Shown: positions 9,834 to 19,629, numbered from the stretch's first letter. The stretch: DNA of 64,000 nt from Algoriphagus sp. AK58 (GCF_014324365.1 NZ_QEIG01000022.1:62001-126000), one strand, 5' to 3'. The notes: generated by a model not told the origin, from the sequence alone. Translations and numbers: made by a program.

Positions 9834-11126
9834 ATGCAGATTTCTGAAAGCAAGAGGCTGTTTGCCCATGCCAAAAACTTTATTCCAGGAGGAGTAAATT
9901 CCCCAGTCCGTGCCTTTCGTGCCGTAGGAGGAGATCCGATTTTTATCGAAAGAGCGGATGGTGCATTTCTCTATGATGAAGACGGTAATTCTTACATCGA
10001 ACTCATTAATAGCTGGGGGCCGATGATTCTTGGACACAATCACCCGATGATCCGTGAAGCAGTGATCAAAGCCATGGAAAACGGGACTTCCTTTGGTGCT
10101 CCCACAGCCAGAGAGGTGGAGATTGCCGAATTGATCGTGAGCATGGTTCCTTCAGTGGAAAAAGTACGCATGGTCAATTCCGGTACGGAAGCCACCATGT
10201 CAACCATCCGGGTGGCTAGAGGCTTCACTGGCCGTGATAAGTTCATCAAAATGGAAGGCCACTACCATGGACACGGCGATTCTTTCTTGATTTCGGCAGG
10301 CTCCGGTGCCATCACCATGGGCAATCCCGATTCACCGGGAGTGACGATAGGTACGGCAAAAGACACTTTGCTTGCGCCCTACAATGACCTCGAAGCAATC
10401 GAAACCTTGGTTGCAGCCAATAAAGGTGAAATTGCAGCTTTGATTCTCGAGCCTGTTCCGGGAAATATGGGACTTTGTCTTCCAAATCCGGGATACCTCC
10501 AAGGATTGAGAGATATCTGTACCCGTGAGGGGATTGTCTTGATTTTTGATGAGGTGATGACCGGTTTCCGTTTGGCAAAAGGTGGAGCACAGGAGCTTTT
10601 TGGAGTGACTCCCGATATGACTACCCTTGGCAAAATCATCGGTGGAGGTATGCCTGTCGGTGCATACGGCGGTAAAAAAGAGATCATGGAGTTTGTTTCT
10701 CCTGCTGGACCGGTCTACCAGGCAGGGACACTTTCCGGTAATCCTATTGCGATGGCTGCTGGATTGACCATGTTGAATTATCTCAATACCCATCCTGAAG
10801 TGTACACCAGACTCAACGAAATCGGAATGCAACTCGCCTCAGGCATTGCCTCCATCAATCACCGTTTGGGCCATGACTTTACGGTTAATCAGTTGGGAAG
10901 TATGTATTCTCTGTTTTTTACAGAAGAATCGGTAGTGGATTTTGAAACAGCCAAAAAATCGGATACCGCTTTATTTGGGAAGTATTTCCAAGGCATGCTA
11001 AAGCGAGGGGTGTATTTGGCGCCGTCTCAGTTTGAGAGCTTGTTTCTTTCTACTGCTTTAACAGATGACCTTATCGCTCAGATTTTGCAAGCGCATGAGG
11101 AAAGTATGAAGGAGATTTTAGGATAA
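9834..11126 (+). CDS. hemL: Glutamate-1-semialdehyde 2,1-aminomutase
   Basis: 430 residues, normal length. A PLP-dependent class III aminotransferase-fold enzyme that turns glutamate-1-semialdehyde into 5-aminolevulinate, the second step of the C5 route to haem. Seen: FIPGGVNSPVRAF at the N-terminus, GTEATMSTIRVAR, FDEVMTGFR and the PLP lysine at residue 267 in TLGKIIGGGMPVG, matching the position in other HemL proteins. hemA, the preceding step, is in this window too but at a separate locus (31597-32865). It follows the binding-protein gene by 3 bp and is followed by the ArsC-like gene after 13 bp. Confidence 0.97.
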   Translation: MQISESKRLFAHAKNFIPGGVNSPVRAFRAVGGDPIFIERADGAFLYDEDGNSYIELINSWGPMILGHNHPMIREAVIKAMENGTSFGAPTAREVEIAELIVSMVPSVEKVRMVNSGTEATMSTIRVARGFTGRDKFIKMEGHYHGHGDSFLISAGSGAITMGNPDSPGVTIGTAKDTLLAPYNDLEAIETLVAANKGEIAALILEPVPGNMGLCLPNPGYLQGLRDICTREGIVLIFDEVMTGFRLAKGGAQELFGVTPDMTTLGKIIGGGMPVGAYGGKKEIMEFVSPAGPVYQAGTLSGNPIAMAAGLTMLNYLNTHPEVYTRLNEIGMQLASGIASINHRLGHDFTVNQLGSMYSLFFTEESVVDFETAKKSDTALFGKYFQGMLKRGVYLAPSQFESLFLSTALTDDLIAQILQAHEESMKEILG

Positions 11127-11139
11127 ACAGTTTCGAGAA

Positions 11140-11490
11140 ATGGCATTGAAAGTATACGGCATTAAGAATTGCGACACCATGAAGAAGACCTTCACTTTTC
11201 TGGAAGAAAAGGGTGTGATTTACGACTTCATCGATTATAAAAAGCAAAAGCCAACCGCAGCGTTATTGACTTCATTTTTGGAGAAAACTTCGTTGGCTAC
11301 TTTGGTCAACAAGCAAGGAACGACCTATAAGAAAATGGAAGAAGCTCAAAAAGCAGCTTTGGAAAAAGTAGAAACAGCACTTTCGATTTTGATCGAAAAC
11401 TCCAGCATGATTAAGCGACCAGTAATCGTGTATCCTGATGGAAGTGTCACACTGGGATTTGTACCTGATCAAATCCTAGCCAAGATTTAA
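11140..11490 (+). CDS. ArsC/Spx-family (YffB-like) thioredoxin-fold protein
   Basis: 116 residues with the ArsC/Spx fold: KVYGIKNCDTMKK at the start with a single N-terminal Cys (CDTM rather than CxxC), then YKKMEE and the family IKRPV motif near residue 87. Such proteins are either glutathione-dependent reductases or regulators; arsenate reduction is not implied, as no ars genes are near. Last gene of the hemL unit. Its TAA overlaps the stop of the convergent DUF2231 gene in the shared TTAA at 11487-11490, so there is no room for a terminator between them. Confidence 0.85.
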   Translation: MALKVYGIKNCDTMKKTFTFLEEKGVIYDFIDYKKQKPTAALLTSFLEKTSLATLVNKQGTTYKKMEEAQKAALEKVETALSILIENSSMIKRPVIVYPDGSVTLGFVPDQILAKI

Positions 11491-12866
11491 TACACGATGG
11501 TATCACTGGGGATAGGGGGCAATTCATAGCTTCCTATCTCCAATTTGAACTTGAATTTTTTCGGCAATTCATTCCCAAAAAGACCTGTTTCGTAGGCAAA
11601 TACTTTTTCCAACATAGGAAGTTTGTCAAGCTTCTCCAGATCGGCTTGGGCAATGGAGATTCCATTGATGTATAGGGACTTCAGATTTTTTAGTGAATTC
11701 AAACTTTCCAAATTTGCTCCTTTGACTTGGGTGTGGCTGAGCTTGAGCACAGTCAGTAGTGGGAAATCTTTCAATTTCGTAAGAATCTGATCCGATACTT
11801 TCGTCCCGCTAAGATCCAGATAGACTATATGGCCTTTAAGAGAAGCTAAATCTCCCAGATTTTGATCCTGAAAATCCGGGAAATTGATGCAACTCACTTT
11901 CAATAGTGAGCTGCCCTGAGCAATGGGTTCTACGTAAAAGCCTTTCTTCCTCAGTTGAGCCAGACTGTCTTCAGCTACCGCAGCCGAGCTTACAGTTGGA
12001 TAAAAAGAGATTTCTTCCCGTTGGAAAAAGGGTTCCAGCCATTTCTTTTCCGGTTTGGCGGCTCCCAGTTTCAGGTCAAAAGAAGCTTCGTTTTCCAGCC
12101 AAAGGCGCAGCAGCTGAAGTTCCTCTTTTTGGGGTTGGCGCTTTTCACTCGGAGGCATGTGGTCTTCATGATCCAAAGGAAGTTCCATGCGACTGATCAG
12201 ACTGCTTTTCAGAAACTGATGCGGATCAATCACAGGTCCGTTTTCCCCACCTTTCAGCAGGGCTTCTTTGTTGCTGAGGTCCAGTCCACCTTTCTTGTTT
12301 CGGGGATTGTGGCAGCTTTGGCAATTGGAATTCAAGATCGGCTGCACGACTTCCTCGTAGTAGGCCATCTCCTCCCAACCTTCCTCAGGCAAGGTCAAAG
12401 GCTGTGCATAAGAAGGCGATCCTCCAAAAAGTGATTGGAGATTTTCCGGCATCACTTCGGTGAAATAGCCTTCCCCATGGGTAATCGTTCCCCCCAAGTG
12501 GCCAGTAAACAAAAGGGCCCCAACCAATGCAGTCGAGCTCCATTTCAGCGTGCTGGGGTCGTTTGTTTTTTTGCTTTTCCCATAAAAGAAAAATCCCGCA
12601 GCCGTAGTCAGCACCCCAAAAATTAGGTGAAACTGTACCGTGTCCCAGGAAAAGCCTTCGAATTGGTATTGGAGAAATCCTGAAATACAGGCCAAAACCC
12701 CTCCGATCGAACCCAGCAAAAAGGCCAGCTGAATGGCGGGAAGAAAAGCTTTGTCCTGCTTTTTCGAAAGAAAAATCAAAATCAGACCAAAGACCAAAAT
12801 CCCAATAGGGAGGTGAACTAAAACGGGATGAAAGCGACCCAAAAGAGGAAAAACAAAACTCAGCAT
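11487..12866 (-). CDS. DUF2231 membrane protein fused to planctomycete-type cytochrome c and leucine-rich repeats
   Basis: 459 residues from the ATG at 12866; a TTG at 12875 would overlap the upstream gene. Four predicted membrane helices form a DUF2231 domain (RFHPVLVHLPIG start). A PSCyt1-like segment follows with one haem c motif (CQSCH, about residues 183-187) and the DHMPPSEK loop that usually supplies the distal ligand region. The C-terminal about 130 residues are leucine-rich repeats. It starts one base after the stop of the DUF1501 gene (TGATATG), so translation is probably coupled. Last gene of a three-gene cassette; presumably an inner-membrane redox protein facing the periplasm. 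Confidence 0.8.
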   Translation of the reverse strand: MLSFVFPLLGRFHPVLVHLPIGILVFGLILIFLSKKQDKAFLPAIQLAFLLGSIGGVLACISGFLQYQFEGFSWDTVQFHLIFGVLTTAAGFFFYGKSKKTNDPSTLKWSSTALVGALLFTGHLGGTITHGEGYFTEVMPENLQSLFGGSPSYAQPLTLPEEGWEEMAYYEEVVQPILNSNCQSCHNPRNKKGGLDLSNKEALLKGGENGPVIDPHQFLKSSLISRMELPLDHEDHMPPSEKRQPQKEELQLLRLWLENEASFDLKLGAAKPEKKWLEPFFQREEISFYPTVSSAAVAEDSLAQLRKKGFYVEPIAQGSSLLKVSCINFPDFQDQNLGDLASLKGHIVYLDLSGTKVSDQILTKLKDFPLLTVLKLSHTQVKGANLESLNSLKNLKSLYINGISIAQADLEKLDKLPMLEKVFAYETGLFGNELPKKFKFKLEIGSYELPPIPSDTIVY

Positions 12867-12867
12867 A

Positions 12868-14373
12868 TCAGGCAATGACAGATCGGATCAATTCTCCATG
12901 AACATCGGTGAGTCGGAAAGGCCTTCCTTGAAACTCATAGGTAAATTTCTCATGATCAAAACCCATCAAGTGTAAAATGGTAGCATGCAGGTCATGCACA
13001 GAGGTGCGCTCGTCTACCCCGGCAAAGCCAAAGTCATCCGTGATGCCGTAGCTCGCGCCTTTTTTGACTCCGCCTCCAGCCATCCACATCGTAAAAGCAT
13101 CCACATGGTGATCCCGTCCAAGGAAACCCATCTTCTTGCCTTCCCGGTTTTCCTGCATCGGCGTGCGTCCAAATTCCCCTCCCCAGACGACCAAGGTTTC
13201 TTCCAAAAGTCCCCGCTGCTTCAAGTCTAGCAGCAAGGCCGTCATCGGTCGGTCAATGGTGCGGCATTTGTTTCGCAAGCCCATATCGATTGAGCCATCA
13301 TGATCGGTGCCGTGTGTATCCCAACCCCAATCGTAGAGTTGAACTACGCGCACGCCCTTTTCCACCAGTTTTCTGGCCAAAAGGCAGTTGTTGGCAAAGG
13401 ATTCCTCCCCAGGCTGGGTGCCGTAGAGCTGATGGATATGCTCGGGTTCGTCGTTGATGTTCATCACCTCGGGCACTTCGATCTGCATCCGATAGGCCAT
13501 CTCGTATTGATTGATTCGGGCGAGGATCTCGGGGTCGCCAAAGTTTTCAAAATCTTCCTGATTGGACTGATTAATGGCGGAGATGACCTGCTTTTTGAGA
13601 TCGCGGGACATGCCGCTTGGATCCTCGAGGTATAGCACGGGATCGCCTTTGGATCGGCATTGGACGCCTTGATAGACCGAGGGGAGAAAACCCGAACCCC
13701 AGACGCTTTTGCCTGCGTCGGGCGTTTTTCCTCCGGAAGTCAAGACGACAAATCCCGGAAGATTCTGGTTTTCTGTGCCCAAACCATAGGTCACCCAACT
13801 ACCCAAACTCGGTCTTCCCAACCTCGGTGAACCCGTCTGCATAAACAGCTGTGCCGGTCCGTGATTAAACTGATCTGTATGCATCGCCTTTAGAAAAGCT
13901 ACTTCATCGGCTACTTTGGAGAAATGAGGCAAGTAATCTGAAATCCAAGCTCCGCTTTCCCCGTGTTGAGAAAACTTGGCCTGGGGACCGAGCATTTTGG
14001 GCACTCCTCTGATAAAGGCAAACTTGCGTCCTTCCAGCAAGCTCTCCGGACAGTCCTGATCATGGTATTTGGCCAGCTCGGGCTTGAAATCAAACAACTC
14101 CAACTGCGAAGGCGCCCCAGCCATGTGGAGGTAAATGATGGATTTTGCTTTTCCTAAAAAAGGCGGAGGAAGGGGAGACAAAGGATTCAAATCCCGATCG
14201 CTGAGCTGAAGGCCTTTTTTCAGGGTTCCATTTTTCCCCAACTCACAGCCGAAAAGTAAAGGAGCTAAGGCAAGCCCGCCCATTTTGCTTACGCAGTCGA
14301 GGAGAAAATGCCTTCTTGTCTGCGTTTGCAGTTTTTGGTTGACCAATTCGTTCAGTAGCTTTTCCACGTTCAT
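12868..14373 (-). CDS. DUF1501 family Tat-exported protein (sulfatase/alkaline-phosphatase-like fold)
   Basis: 501 residues. The N-terminus carries a twin-arginine motif (TRRHFLL) about 20 residues in, followed by a hydrophobic stretch, so the protein is probably exported folded. The body fits DUF1501: YLHMAGAPSQLELFDFKP near the start, HGPAQLFMQTGSPR, VWGGEFGRTP and a GRDHH motif. DUF1501 proteins are distantly related to sulfatases, but activity has not been assigned. It sits 4 bp after the DUF1553 gene and is followed directly by the DUF2231 gene; all three are typical partners in Planctomycetes and some Bacteroidota. Confidence 0.9.
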   Translation of the reverse strand: MNVEKLLNELVNQKLQTQTRRHFLLDCVSKMGGLALAPLLFGCELGKNGTLKKGLQLSDRDLNPLSPLPPPFLGKAKSIIYLHMAGAPSQLELFDFKPELAKYHDQDCPESLLEGRKFAFIRGVPKMLGPQAKFSQHGESGAWISDYLPHFSKVADEVAFLKAMHTDQFNHGPAQLFMQTGSPRLGRPSLGSWVTYGLGTENQNLPGFVVLTSGGKTPDAGKSVWGSGFLPSVYQGVQCRSKGDPVLYLEDPSGMSRDLKKQVISAINQSNQEDFENFGDPEILARINQYEMAYRMQIEVPEVMNINDEPEHIHQLYGTQPGEESFANNCLLARKLVEKGVRVVQLYDWGWDTHGTDHDGSIDMGLRNKCRTIDRPMTALLLDLKQRGLLEETLVVWGGEFGRTPMQENREGKKMGFLGRDHHVDAFTMWMAGGGVKKGASYGITDDFGFAGVDERTSVHDLHATILHLMGFDHEKFTYEFQGRPFRLTDVHGELIRSVIA

Positions 14374-14377
14374 GGGA

Positions 14378-17104
14378 TCAGGGCTTGGTTAAAAACTCGT
14401 CTAAATTCATCATTGCATTGGTGGCCACGGCCAAGGCTGCCAACCCGGAATCCGCTCCAGGGAAGAACTCTGTCAAGGATTTTTGGTCCTCATCAAAACT
14501 TGATTTTGCTGTATTATACAGGTTCATCAGGCTGGCTTTTTTGCTTTCCGAAATAGGAAAAAGAAGCAGGTTTTGATAGATTTTTTGGATGGCCAATTCG
14601 GGTTTTTTCCCTGATTCCTCCCAAGCTTTTTGGCTCAAGGCTTTGGCCGCATCGAGGTACACGGGATCATTCAAAGTAACCAAAGCCTGTAGTGGGGTAT
14701 TGGTGACCAAGCGCTTGCTGAGACAGACTTCTCGGCTTCCCGCATCAAAGGAGATAAAGGAAGGGTAAGGGCTGGTACGCTTCAGGAAGGTGTAGATACT
14801 TCTACGGTATTTATCTTCTCCCTCACTTTCTTTCCAGGACTCCCCGTTGTACACCGTCTGCCAAATGCCCTCCGGCTGGGTAGGCATCACGGGCTTTCCA
14901 TACATTTTTCGACTCAATAGTCCGCTTGCGGCAAGGGCCTGATCGCGGATTTGCTCTGCAGAAAGCCGGTATCTAGGCCCTCGGGCATACCATTGGTTTT
15001 TGGGATCTTTCTGGAAAGCCTCCGGACTGATCACCGAAGATTGCTGATAGGTAGCCGAGGTTACGATTTCTTTGATGAGTGATTTGATGCTCCAGTGGTA
15101 GTCATTGACCGTTTTCCAAGCCAAGTAATCCAGCAGCTCGGGATGGGAGGGTGGATCGGATTGCGTGCCCATGTCCTCTAGGGTCGAGACCAATCCTCTG
15201 CCGAAAAGCTGATCCCAAACACGGTTGACAAGGGTCCGAGCGGTAAGAGGATTTTCAGGGGCGGTGAGCCAATAGGCAAAGCCTAAACGGTTGGACGGCC
15301 ACTCGCTTTTCCAATTGCCCAATTCTTTCGGAGCTTTTGGACTTACTTTTTCTCCCTGTACCATCCAGTTGCCTCGCTCAAAGACAAAGGTCGGTCGGGC
15401 CATGTAGTCCGGATTTTCGATCAGGATGGGGAGGCGTGTTCCCCTGAATTGGAGTAACTCCTCCCAGGATTTTTTCACAGTCGCAAATCCCGGCTTTTCT
15501 TTTCCTTTCAGACTGGGTACAAAAGCAAACCACACGATGGAGGAGGTGTTTTGCTGGGGTTTTGCACTTGGATTTTGAGCTTCGATGTAGAGGTTGACTT
15601 TCCCTTGCACAGGCTTGAAGGGGATTTCCTTCACGACCTCTCCTTGGGTTTTGTTGATCACAAAGCTGGCGAGAATTTCTCCTTCGGGGCCGTCTTTTCG
15701 GATGATCATTTTGGTACCATCCACCCCAGACCAGTAATCGAGCAGGAGTTGGTCAGAACCTTGGGTATCGATGTTTTTATAGACGGCAGAGCCTCCCGGC
15801 CAAAGCCCGAGCCATTTGGTATCAATCAGGCCGGACTTTTTGAGGTCTGTGGCGAGGTGAGCGGCGTACTTGGGTTCGTAGAATTTCAGAAAGTCAGCCC
15901 GCTGCTTGGCGGCTGTTTTTCCTTCAGTTTCTCCCACCCAAGCTACAATCTGATCCACTTTGGCCTGATCTTCCACTTCGTAAAACCGCAATCGGGGTTC
16001 CTCATCGTGGGTATCTTCGTCCCGGGTATTGTTGAAGAAGGCCATGGATTCAAAAAATTCTTCATGCCGGATGGGATCATAGGGATGGCTGTGGCACTGC
16101 ACGCAAGCCATGGTGGTACTTTGCCAGACTTCGAAGGTGGTATTGACCCGATCGAGGACTGCTGCAACGCGGAATTCCTCGTCTTCCGTTCCGCCTTCGT
16201 CATTGTTCATGGTGTTACGGTGAAAGGCCGTTGCGGTCAGTTGATCTTGGGTAGGATTGGGCAAGAGGTCGCCTGCCAGCTGCTCGACGGTAAACTCATC
16301 GAAGGGTTTGTCGGCATTGAAAGACCGAATCACCCAGTCCCGATAGGGCCAAAAGGTGCGGGAAACGTCCCGTTCGTAGCCTTTGGTATCTGCATAGCGG
16401 GCGAGGTCCAGCCACCAAGTCGCCCATTTTTCCCCATAGGCTTCTGAAGAAAGCAATTGATCCACGGCTTGCTCGTAGCTGATTTTGCCGGAGGAAAAGT
16501 CCCGAACCAAAGATTCCGAAGGGGGCAAGCCCGTAATGTCCAAAGCCACTCTGCGAAGGAGTCTCATGGGATTTTCGGGTGAGGATGGACTCAAACCAAG
16601 ATTTGGGAGTTTTTCTTGGATAAAAAAATCTATGGGAGCAAGCGAGGTGTTTTCAGTGCCACCGAAACTGGCAGCCGTGGGATTAGCGGGAAGTTTGGGT
16701 TCTTGGACCGGCTCATAGGCCCAATGTTTACCCCATTTGGCGCCTTGATCGATCCATTCTTTCAGTAGTTCGATTTCTTCTTTGCTGAGTTGGGCACGCT
16801 GGTAAGGCATGCGGAGTTCGGGGTCAGAGTGCGTCAGTCGCTTAATGAGTTCGCTGGAGGAGGAACTTCCCGGTACGATCGCGGGATGTCCTGATTCGGT
16901 AGGGGCGAAGGCTTCTTCCTCGAAGAGTAAGCTAAATCCTCCGCTTTTTTTCACACCTCCATGGCAGGAGATGCAGTGTTTGTTAAGGATGGGTTTGATT
17001 TCGGTGCTGAAATCAACTTCTTTTTCAGTCCCGAAAAAAAAGAACCCGATCAGGGTAATCCCGATCAGTATGGTGAGTATGAAAGCAACATTGTTTTTAT
17101 TCAT
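14378..17104 (-). CDS. PSCyt1-DUF1549-DUF1553 planctomycete-type cytochrome protein
   Basis: 908 residues. One N-terminal membrane helix, then a PSCyt1 domain with haem motif CISCH near residue 43 and the RMPYQRAQLS loop. DUF1549 follows (WATWWLDLARYADTKGYERD), with a second CxxCH (CVQCH, about residue 335) in the MACVQCHSHPYDP stretch. An inserted segment of about 250 residues before DUF1553 looks like a carbohydrate-binding jelly roll. DUF1553 forms the C-terminus (NPLTARTLVNRVWDQLFGRG, SLSKRLVTNTPLQALVTLNDP-like). First gene of the cassette; it likely passes electrons in the periplasm. The substrate is unknown. Confidence 0.9.
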   Translation of the reverse strand: MNKNNVAFILTILIGITLIGFFFFGTEKEVDFSTEIKPILNKHCISCHGGVKKSGGFSLLFEEEAFAPTESGHPAIVPGSSSSSELIKRLTHSDPELRMPYQRAQLSKEEIELLKEWIDQGAKWGKHWAYEPVQEPKLPANPTAASFGGTENTSLAPIDFFIQEKLPNLGLSPSSPENPMRLLRRVALDITGLPPSESLVRDFSSGKISYEQAVDQLLSSEAYGEKWATWWLDLARYADTKGYERDVSRTFWPYRDWVIRSFNADKPFDEFTVEQLAGDLLPNPTQDQLTATAFHRNTMNNDEGGTEDEEFRVAAVLDRVNTTFEVWQSTTMACVQCHSHPYDPIRHEEFFESMAFFNNTRDEDTHDEEPRLRFYEVEDQAKVDQIVAWVGETEGKTAAKQRADFLKFYEPKYAAHLATDLKKSGLIDTKWLGLWPGGSAVYKNIDTQGSDQLLLDYWSGVDGTKMIIRKDGPEGEILASFVINKTQGEVVKEIPFKPVQGKVNLYIEAQNPSAKPQQNTSSIVWFAFVPSLKGKEKPGFATVKKSWEELLQFRGTRLPILIENPDYMARPTFVFERGNWMVQGEKVSPKAPKELGNWKSEWPSNRLGFAYWLTAPENPLTARTLVNRVWDQLFGRGLVSTLEDMGTQSDPPSHPELLDYLAWKTVNDYHWSIKSLIKEIVTSATYQQSSVISPEAFQKDPKNQWYARGPRYRLSAEQIRDQALAASGLLSRKMYGKPVMPTQPEGIWQTVYNGESWKESEGEDKYRRSIYTFLKRTSPYPSFISFDAGSREVCLSKRLVTNTPLQALVTLNDPVYLDAAKALSQKAWEESGKKPELAIQKIYQNLLLFPISESKKASLMNLYNTAKSSFDEDQKSLTEFFPGADSGLAALAVATNAMMNLDEFLTKP

Positions 17105-17267
17105 CTCCGAAATAAAAAGACCATAAAATATAAAACTTCAGACTTGAATGGAAATAAAATCATTCCTTGATCTTTTTTTACTAATAGGAAGAGGAGATTT
17201 TTAAAATACCCCCACCAAAAGGATAAAATTTTGTTGTTTGCAAGCCTCTATGTCACTATGTCAAGGC

Positions 17268-17300
17268 AAAAAAAATACCTCTTCGGATTAAAGAGGTATT
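17268..17300 (-). terminator. Rho-independent terminator of the epimerase/threonine dehydrogenase gene
   Basis: AATACCTCTT (17274-17283) pairs with AAGAGGTATT (17291-17300). Read on the minus strand the hairpin is followed by a run of T, 21 bp after the stop at 17321. Confidence 0.85.
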
Positions 17301-17320
17301 TCAAAATTGGATTGTGGAGC

Positions 17321-18277
17321 TCACTTCTTCAGAGGAAAATAACTCGGCAGGTTTTTCAAAATATCCGACGTCATTGCATCCAAGTCATAATCCGGTTTCC
17401 ATCCCCAGTCTTCCCTTGCACGGCTATCGTCTATGCTGTCAGGCCAAGAGTCTGCAATAGCTTGGCGGAAGTCGGGATTGAACTCGATCTGGAAGTCTGG
17501 TACGTGCTTTTTGATGCTTTCGAAGATTTCTTTGGGAGAAAAACTCATTCCAGCGAGGTTGTAGCTGGAGCGGATTTTTACCGATTCTCTTGGGGCATTC
17601 ATCAGGTCAAGCGTAGCCTTGATCGCATCCGGCATGTACATCATCGGCAAGTAGCTGTCCTCGCGGAGGAAGCAGTTGAATTTTTCATTCGCAATTGCCT
17701 TATGGTAAATGTCCACTGCATAGTCGGTTGTGCCTCCTCCGGGTAGGGATTTGTACCCGATGAGACCGGGGTAGCGAAGGCTTCGGACGTCCACGCCATG
17801 CTTTTCGAAATAGTATTCACACCATCGTTCTCCCGCCTGCTTGCTGATGCCGTAGACGGTGTTGGGTTCTTTTACGCAGAATTGAGGGGTATTGACTTTT
17901 GGAGTATTGGGTCCGAAAACGGCGATGGATGATGGCCAATAGATTTTGTCCAGTTTTTCTTCCTTGGCCAACTCCAAGACATAAAGCAAGCTCTCCATAT
18001 TGAGATGCCAGGCAAAGAGCGGGTTCTTTTCTCCGGTAGCCGATAGTACCGCAGCGAGGTGATAAATCTGAGTGACTTTTTCCTCTTTGACTAAATCTCT
18101 GAGTGCCTCTTTGTTCATTACATCCAAAACTTCAAATCGGCAATAATCAAAAGCGGATCGGGCTGAATCTCTGAGGTCTGTCGCAATGACTTGATCTCCT
18201 CCAAACTGATTGGCCAAGGCCTGTGTGAGTTCTGAACCTAGCTGTCCGGCAGCTCCGATGACAAGGATTTTTTCCAT
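17321..18277 (-). CDS. tdh: SDR-type L-threonine 3-dehydrogenase (epimerase-like)
   Basis: 318 residues of the extended short-chain dehydrogenase family: GAAGQLGSEL nucleotide-binding loop at residues 8-17, a catalytic SS near 135 and YGISK (Tyr/Lys pair) near 160. The YPGLIGYKSLPGGGTTDYA stretch matches the epimerase-like threonine dehydrogenases known from Flavobacterium and Cytophaga rather than sugar epimerases. The reaction is L-threonine plus NAD to 2-amino-3-ketobutyrate. The divergent neighbour kbl uses exactly that product, which is the strongest support. The symbol refers to function; the protein is unrelated to the zinc Tdh of E. coli. Confidence 0.85.
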   Translation of the reverse strand: MEKILVIGAAGQLGSELTQALANQFGGDQVIATDLRDSARSAFDYCRFEVLDVMNKEALRDLVKEEKVTQIYHLAAVLSATGEKNPLFAWHLNMESLLYVLELAKEEKLDKIYWPSSIAVFGPNTPKVNTPQFCVKEPNTVYGISKQAGERWCEYYFEKHGVDVRSLRYPGLIGYKSLPGGGTTDYAVDIYHKAIANEKFNCFLREDSYLPMMYMPDAIKATLDLMNAPRESVKIRSSYNLAGMSFSPKEIFESIKKHVPDFQIEFNPDFRQAIADSWPDSIDDSRAREDWGWKPDYDLDAMTSDILKNLPSYFPLKK

Positions 18278-18325
18278 AGGAAGGTCTTTCGAAATACCCT
18301 AAAAGTCGCCTTGAGGGTTTTTGTT

Positions 18326-18353
18326 TATATTTGGGTTTGCTTGCGCAAAAGTA
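18326..18353. promoter_or_regulatory. Candidate divergent promoter boxes between tdh and kbl
   Basis: On the plus strand TATATTTG (18326-18333) and on the minus strand TACTTTTG (18346-18353) both match TAnnTTTG, facing away from each other toward kbl and tdh. Neither has a TTG at the ideal distance, so the match is partial. The 155-bp spacer would have to contain both promoters. Confidence 0.35.
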
Positions 18354-18432
18354 GTAAAAAACACCTGTCCGCATCGATTTTTTGATCAGCGGATAAGCAA
18401 TCTTCAGGAAACATTTATACCCTTATAAACGC

Positions 18433-19629
18433 ATGTACGATCAGTTTAAACCCAAATTAGAACAAGAGTTAGCCTCCATCCATGAAGCCGGCCTTTTCAA
18501 AAGAGAACGCATCATCACCTCTCCGCAGGCCGCAGAAATCACTATCTCAGGAGGGCAGAAAGTGCTGAACTTCTGCGCCAACAATTACCTCGGACTTTCT
18601 TCTCATCCCAAAGTCATCGAAGCTGCTAAGGCTGCCATTGATTCCCATGGTTTTGGAATGTCATCTGTTCGCTTCATTTGCGGTACCCAAGATATTCATA
18701 AGGAATTGGAGCGTAAGATCTCCGAGTTTTTGGGCACCGAGGATACCATTCTTTATGCAGCGGCATTTGATGCCAATGGGGGAGTGTTTGAGCCGCTTTT
18801 TGGACCGGAAGATGCCATTATTTCTGATGCACTCAATCATGCTTCCATCATTGATGGAGTAAGATTGTGTAAGGCTATGCGCTACAGATATGAACACAAC
18901 AACATGGCCGACTTGGAAAAGCAGCTTCAGGACGCCATCGCTGCGGGTGCCAAGCAAAAGATTATCGTGACCGACGGGGTATTCTCTATGGACGGTACCA
19001 TTGCTCAGCTGGATAAAATCGTGGAATTAGCTGAGAAATATGAAGCTTTGATCATGTCAGATGAGTGTCACTCTACCGGATTTATGGGTAAAACTGGTCG
19101 TGGAGTTCACGAGCATTGTGGTGTGATGGGCAAAATCGACATCATCACAGGTACCTTGGGTAAAGCCCTTGGCGGTGCTTCGGGAGGATTTACTTCCGGG
19201 AGAAAAGAAATCATCGAATTGCTACGTCAGCGTTCGAGACCGTACCTGTTTTCAAACACTTTGGCACCTTCCATTACTGGAGCTTCCATTGCGGTGTTGG
19301 ATTTGCTCTCGGAAACTACAGAACTTCGCGACAAGTTGGAATCAAATACTGCCTACTTCAGAGAAAAAATGAATGCCGCTGGTTTTGATATCAAGCCTGG
19401 AACACACCCTATCGTTCCTGTCATGTTGTATGATGCGGTGCTCTCGCAGAAAATGGCGGAAAAGCTTTTGGAAAAAGGAATCTATGTGATTGGATTCTAC
19501 TATCCGGTAGTTCCAAAAGGTCAGGCTCGAATCCGGGTGCAGATTTCAGCAGGCCACGAAAGGCATCATCTCGATCAGGCGATTGCAGCGTTTATAGAGG
19601 TTGGAAAAGAATTGGGAGTGATTAAGTAA
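18433..19629 (+). CDS. kbl: Glycine C-acetyltransferase (2-amino-3-ketobutyrate CoA ligase)
   Basis: 398 residues, standard length. An alpha-oxoamine synthase-family PLP enzyme that cleaves 2-amino-3-ketobutyrate with CoA to glycine and acetyl-CoA. Seen: [58 protein letters not shown], and the PLP lysine at residue 244 in [12 protein letters not shown], identical in number to E. coli Kbl. The divergent threonine dehydrogenase completes the two-step threonine pathway. A strong terminator follows. Confidence 0.97.
   Translation: MYDQFKPKLEQELASIHEAGLFKRERIITSPQAAEITISGGQKVLNFCANNYLGLSSHPKVIEAAKAAIDSHGFGMSSVRFICGTQDIHKELERKISEFLGTEDTILYAAAFDANGGVFEPLFGPEDAIISDALNHASIIDGVRLCKAMRYRYEHNNMADLEKQLQDAIAAGAKQKIIVTDGVFSMDGTIAQLDKIVELAEKYEALIMSDECHSTGFMGKTGRGVHEHCGVMGKIDIITGTLGKALGGASGGFTSGRKEIIELLRQRSRPYLFSNTLAPSITGASIAVLDLLSETTELRDKLESNTAYFREKMNAAGFDIKPGTHPIVPVMLYDAVLSQKMAEKLLEKGIYVIGFYYPVVPKGQARIRVQISAGHERHHLDQAIAAFIEVGKELGVIK

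Noticed and set aside
15551..16447. 298-codon open frame on the plus strand
   Set aside because: It lies entirely antisense to the DUF1549/DUF1553 gene; the GC-rich codons of that gene leave the opposite frame open. Its translation has no recognisable motif or signal.
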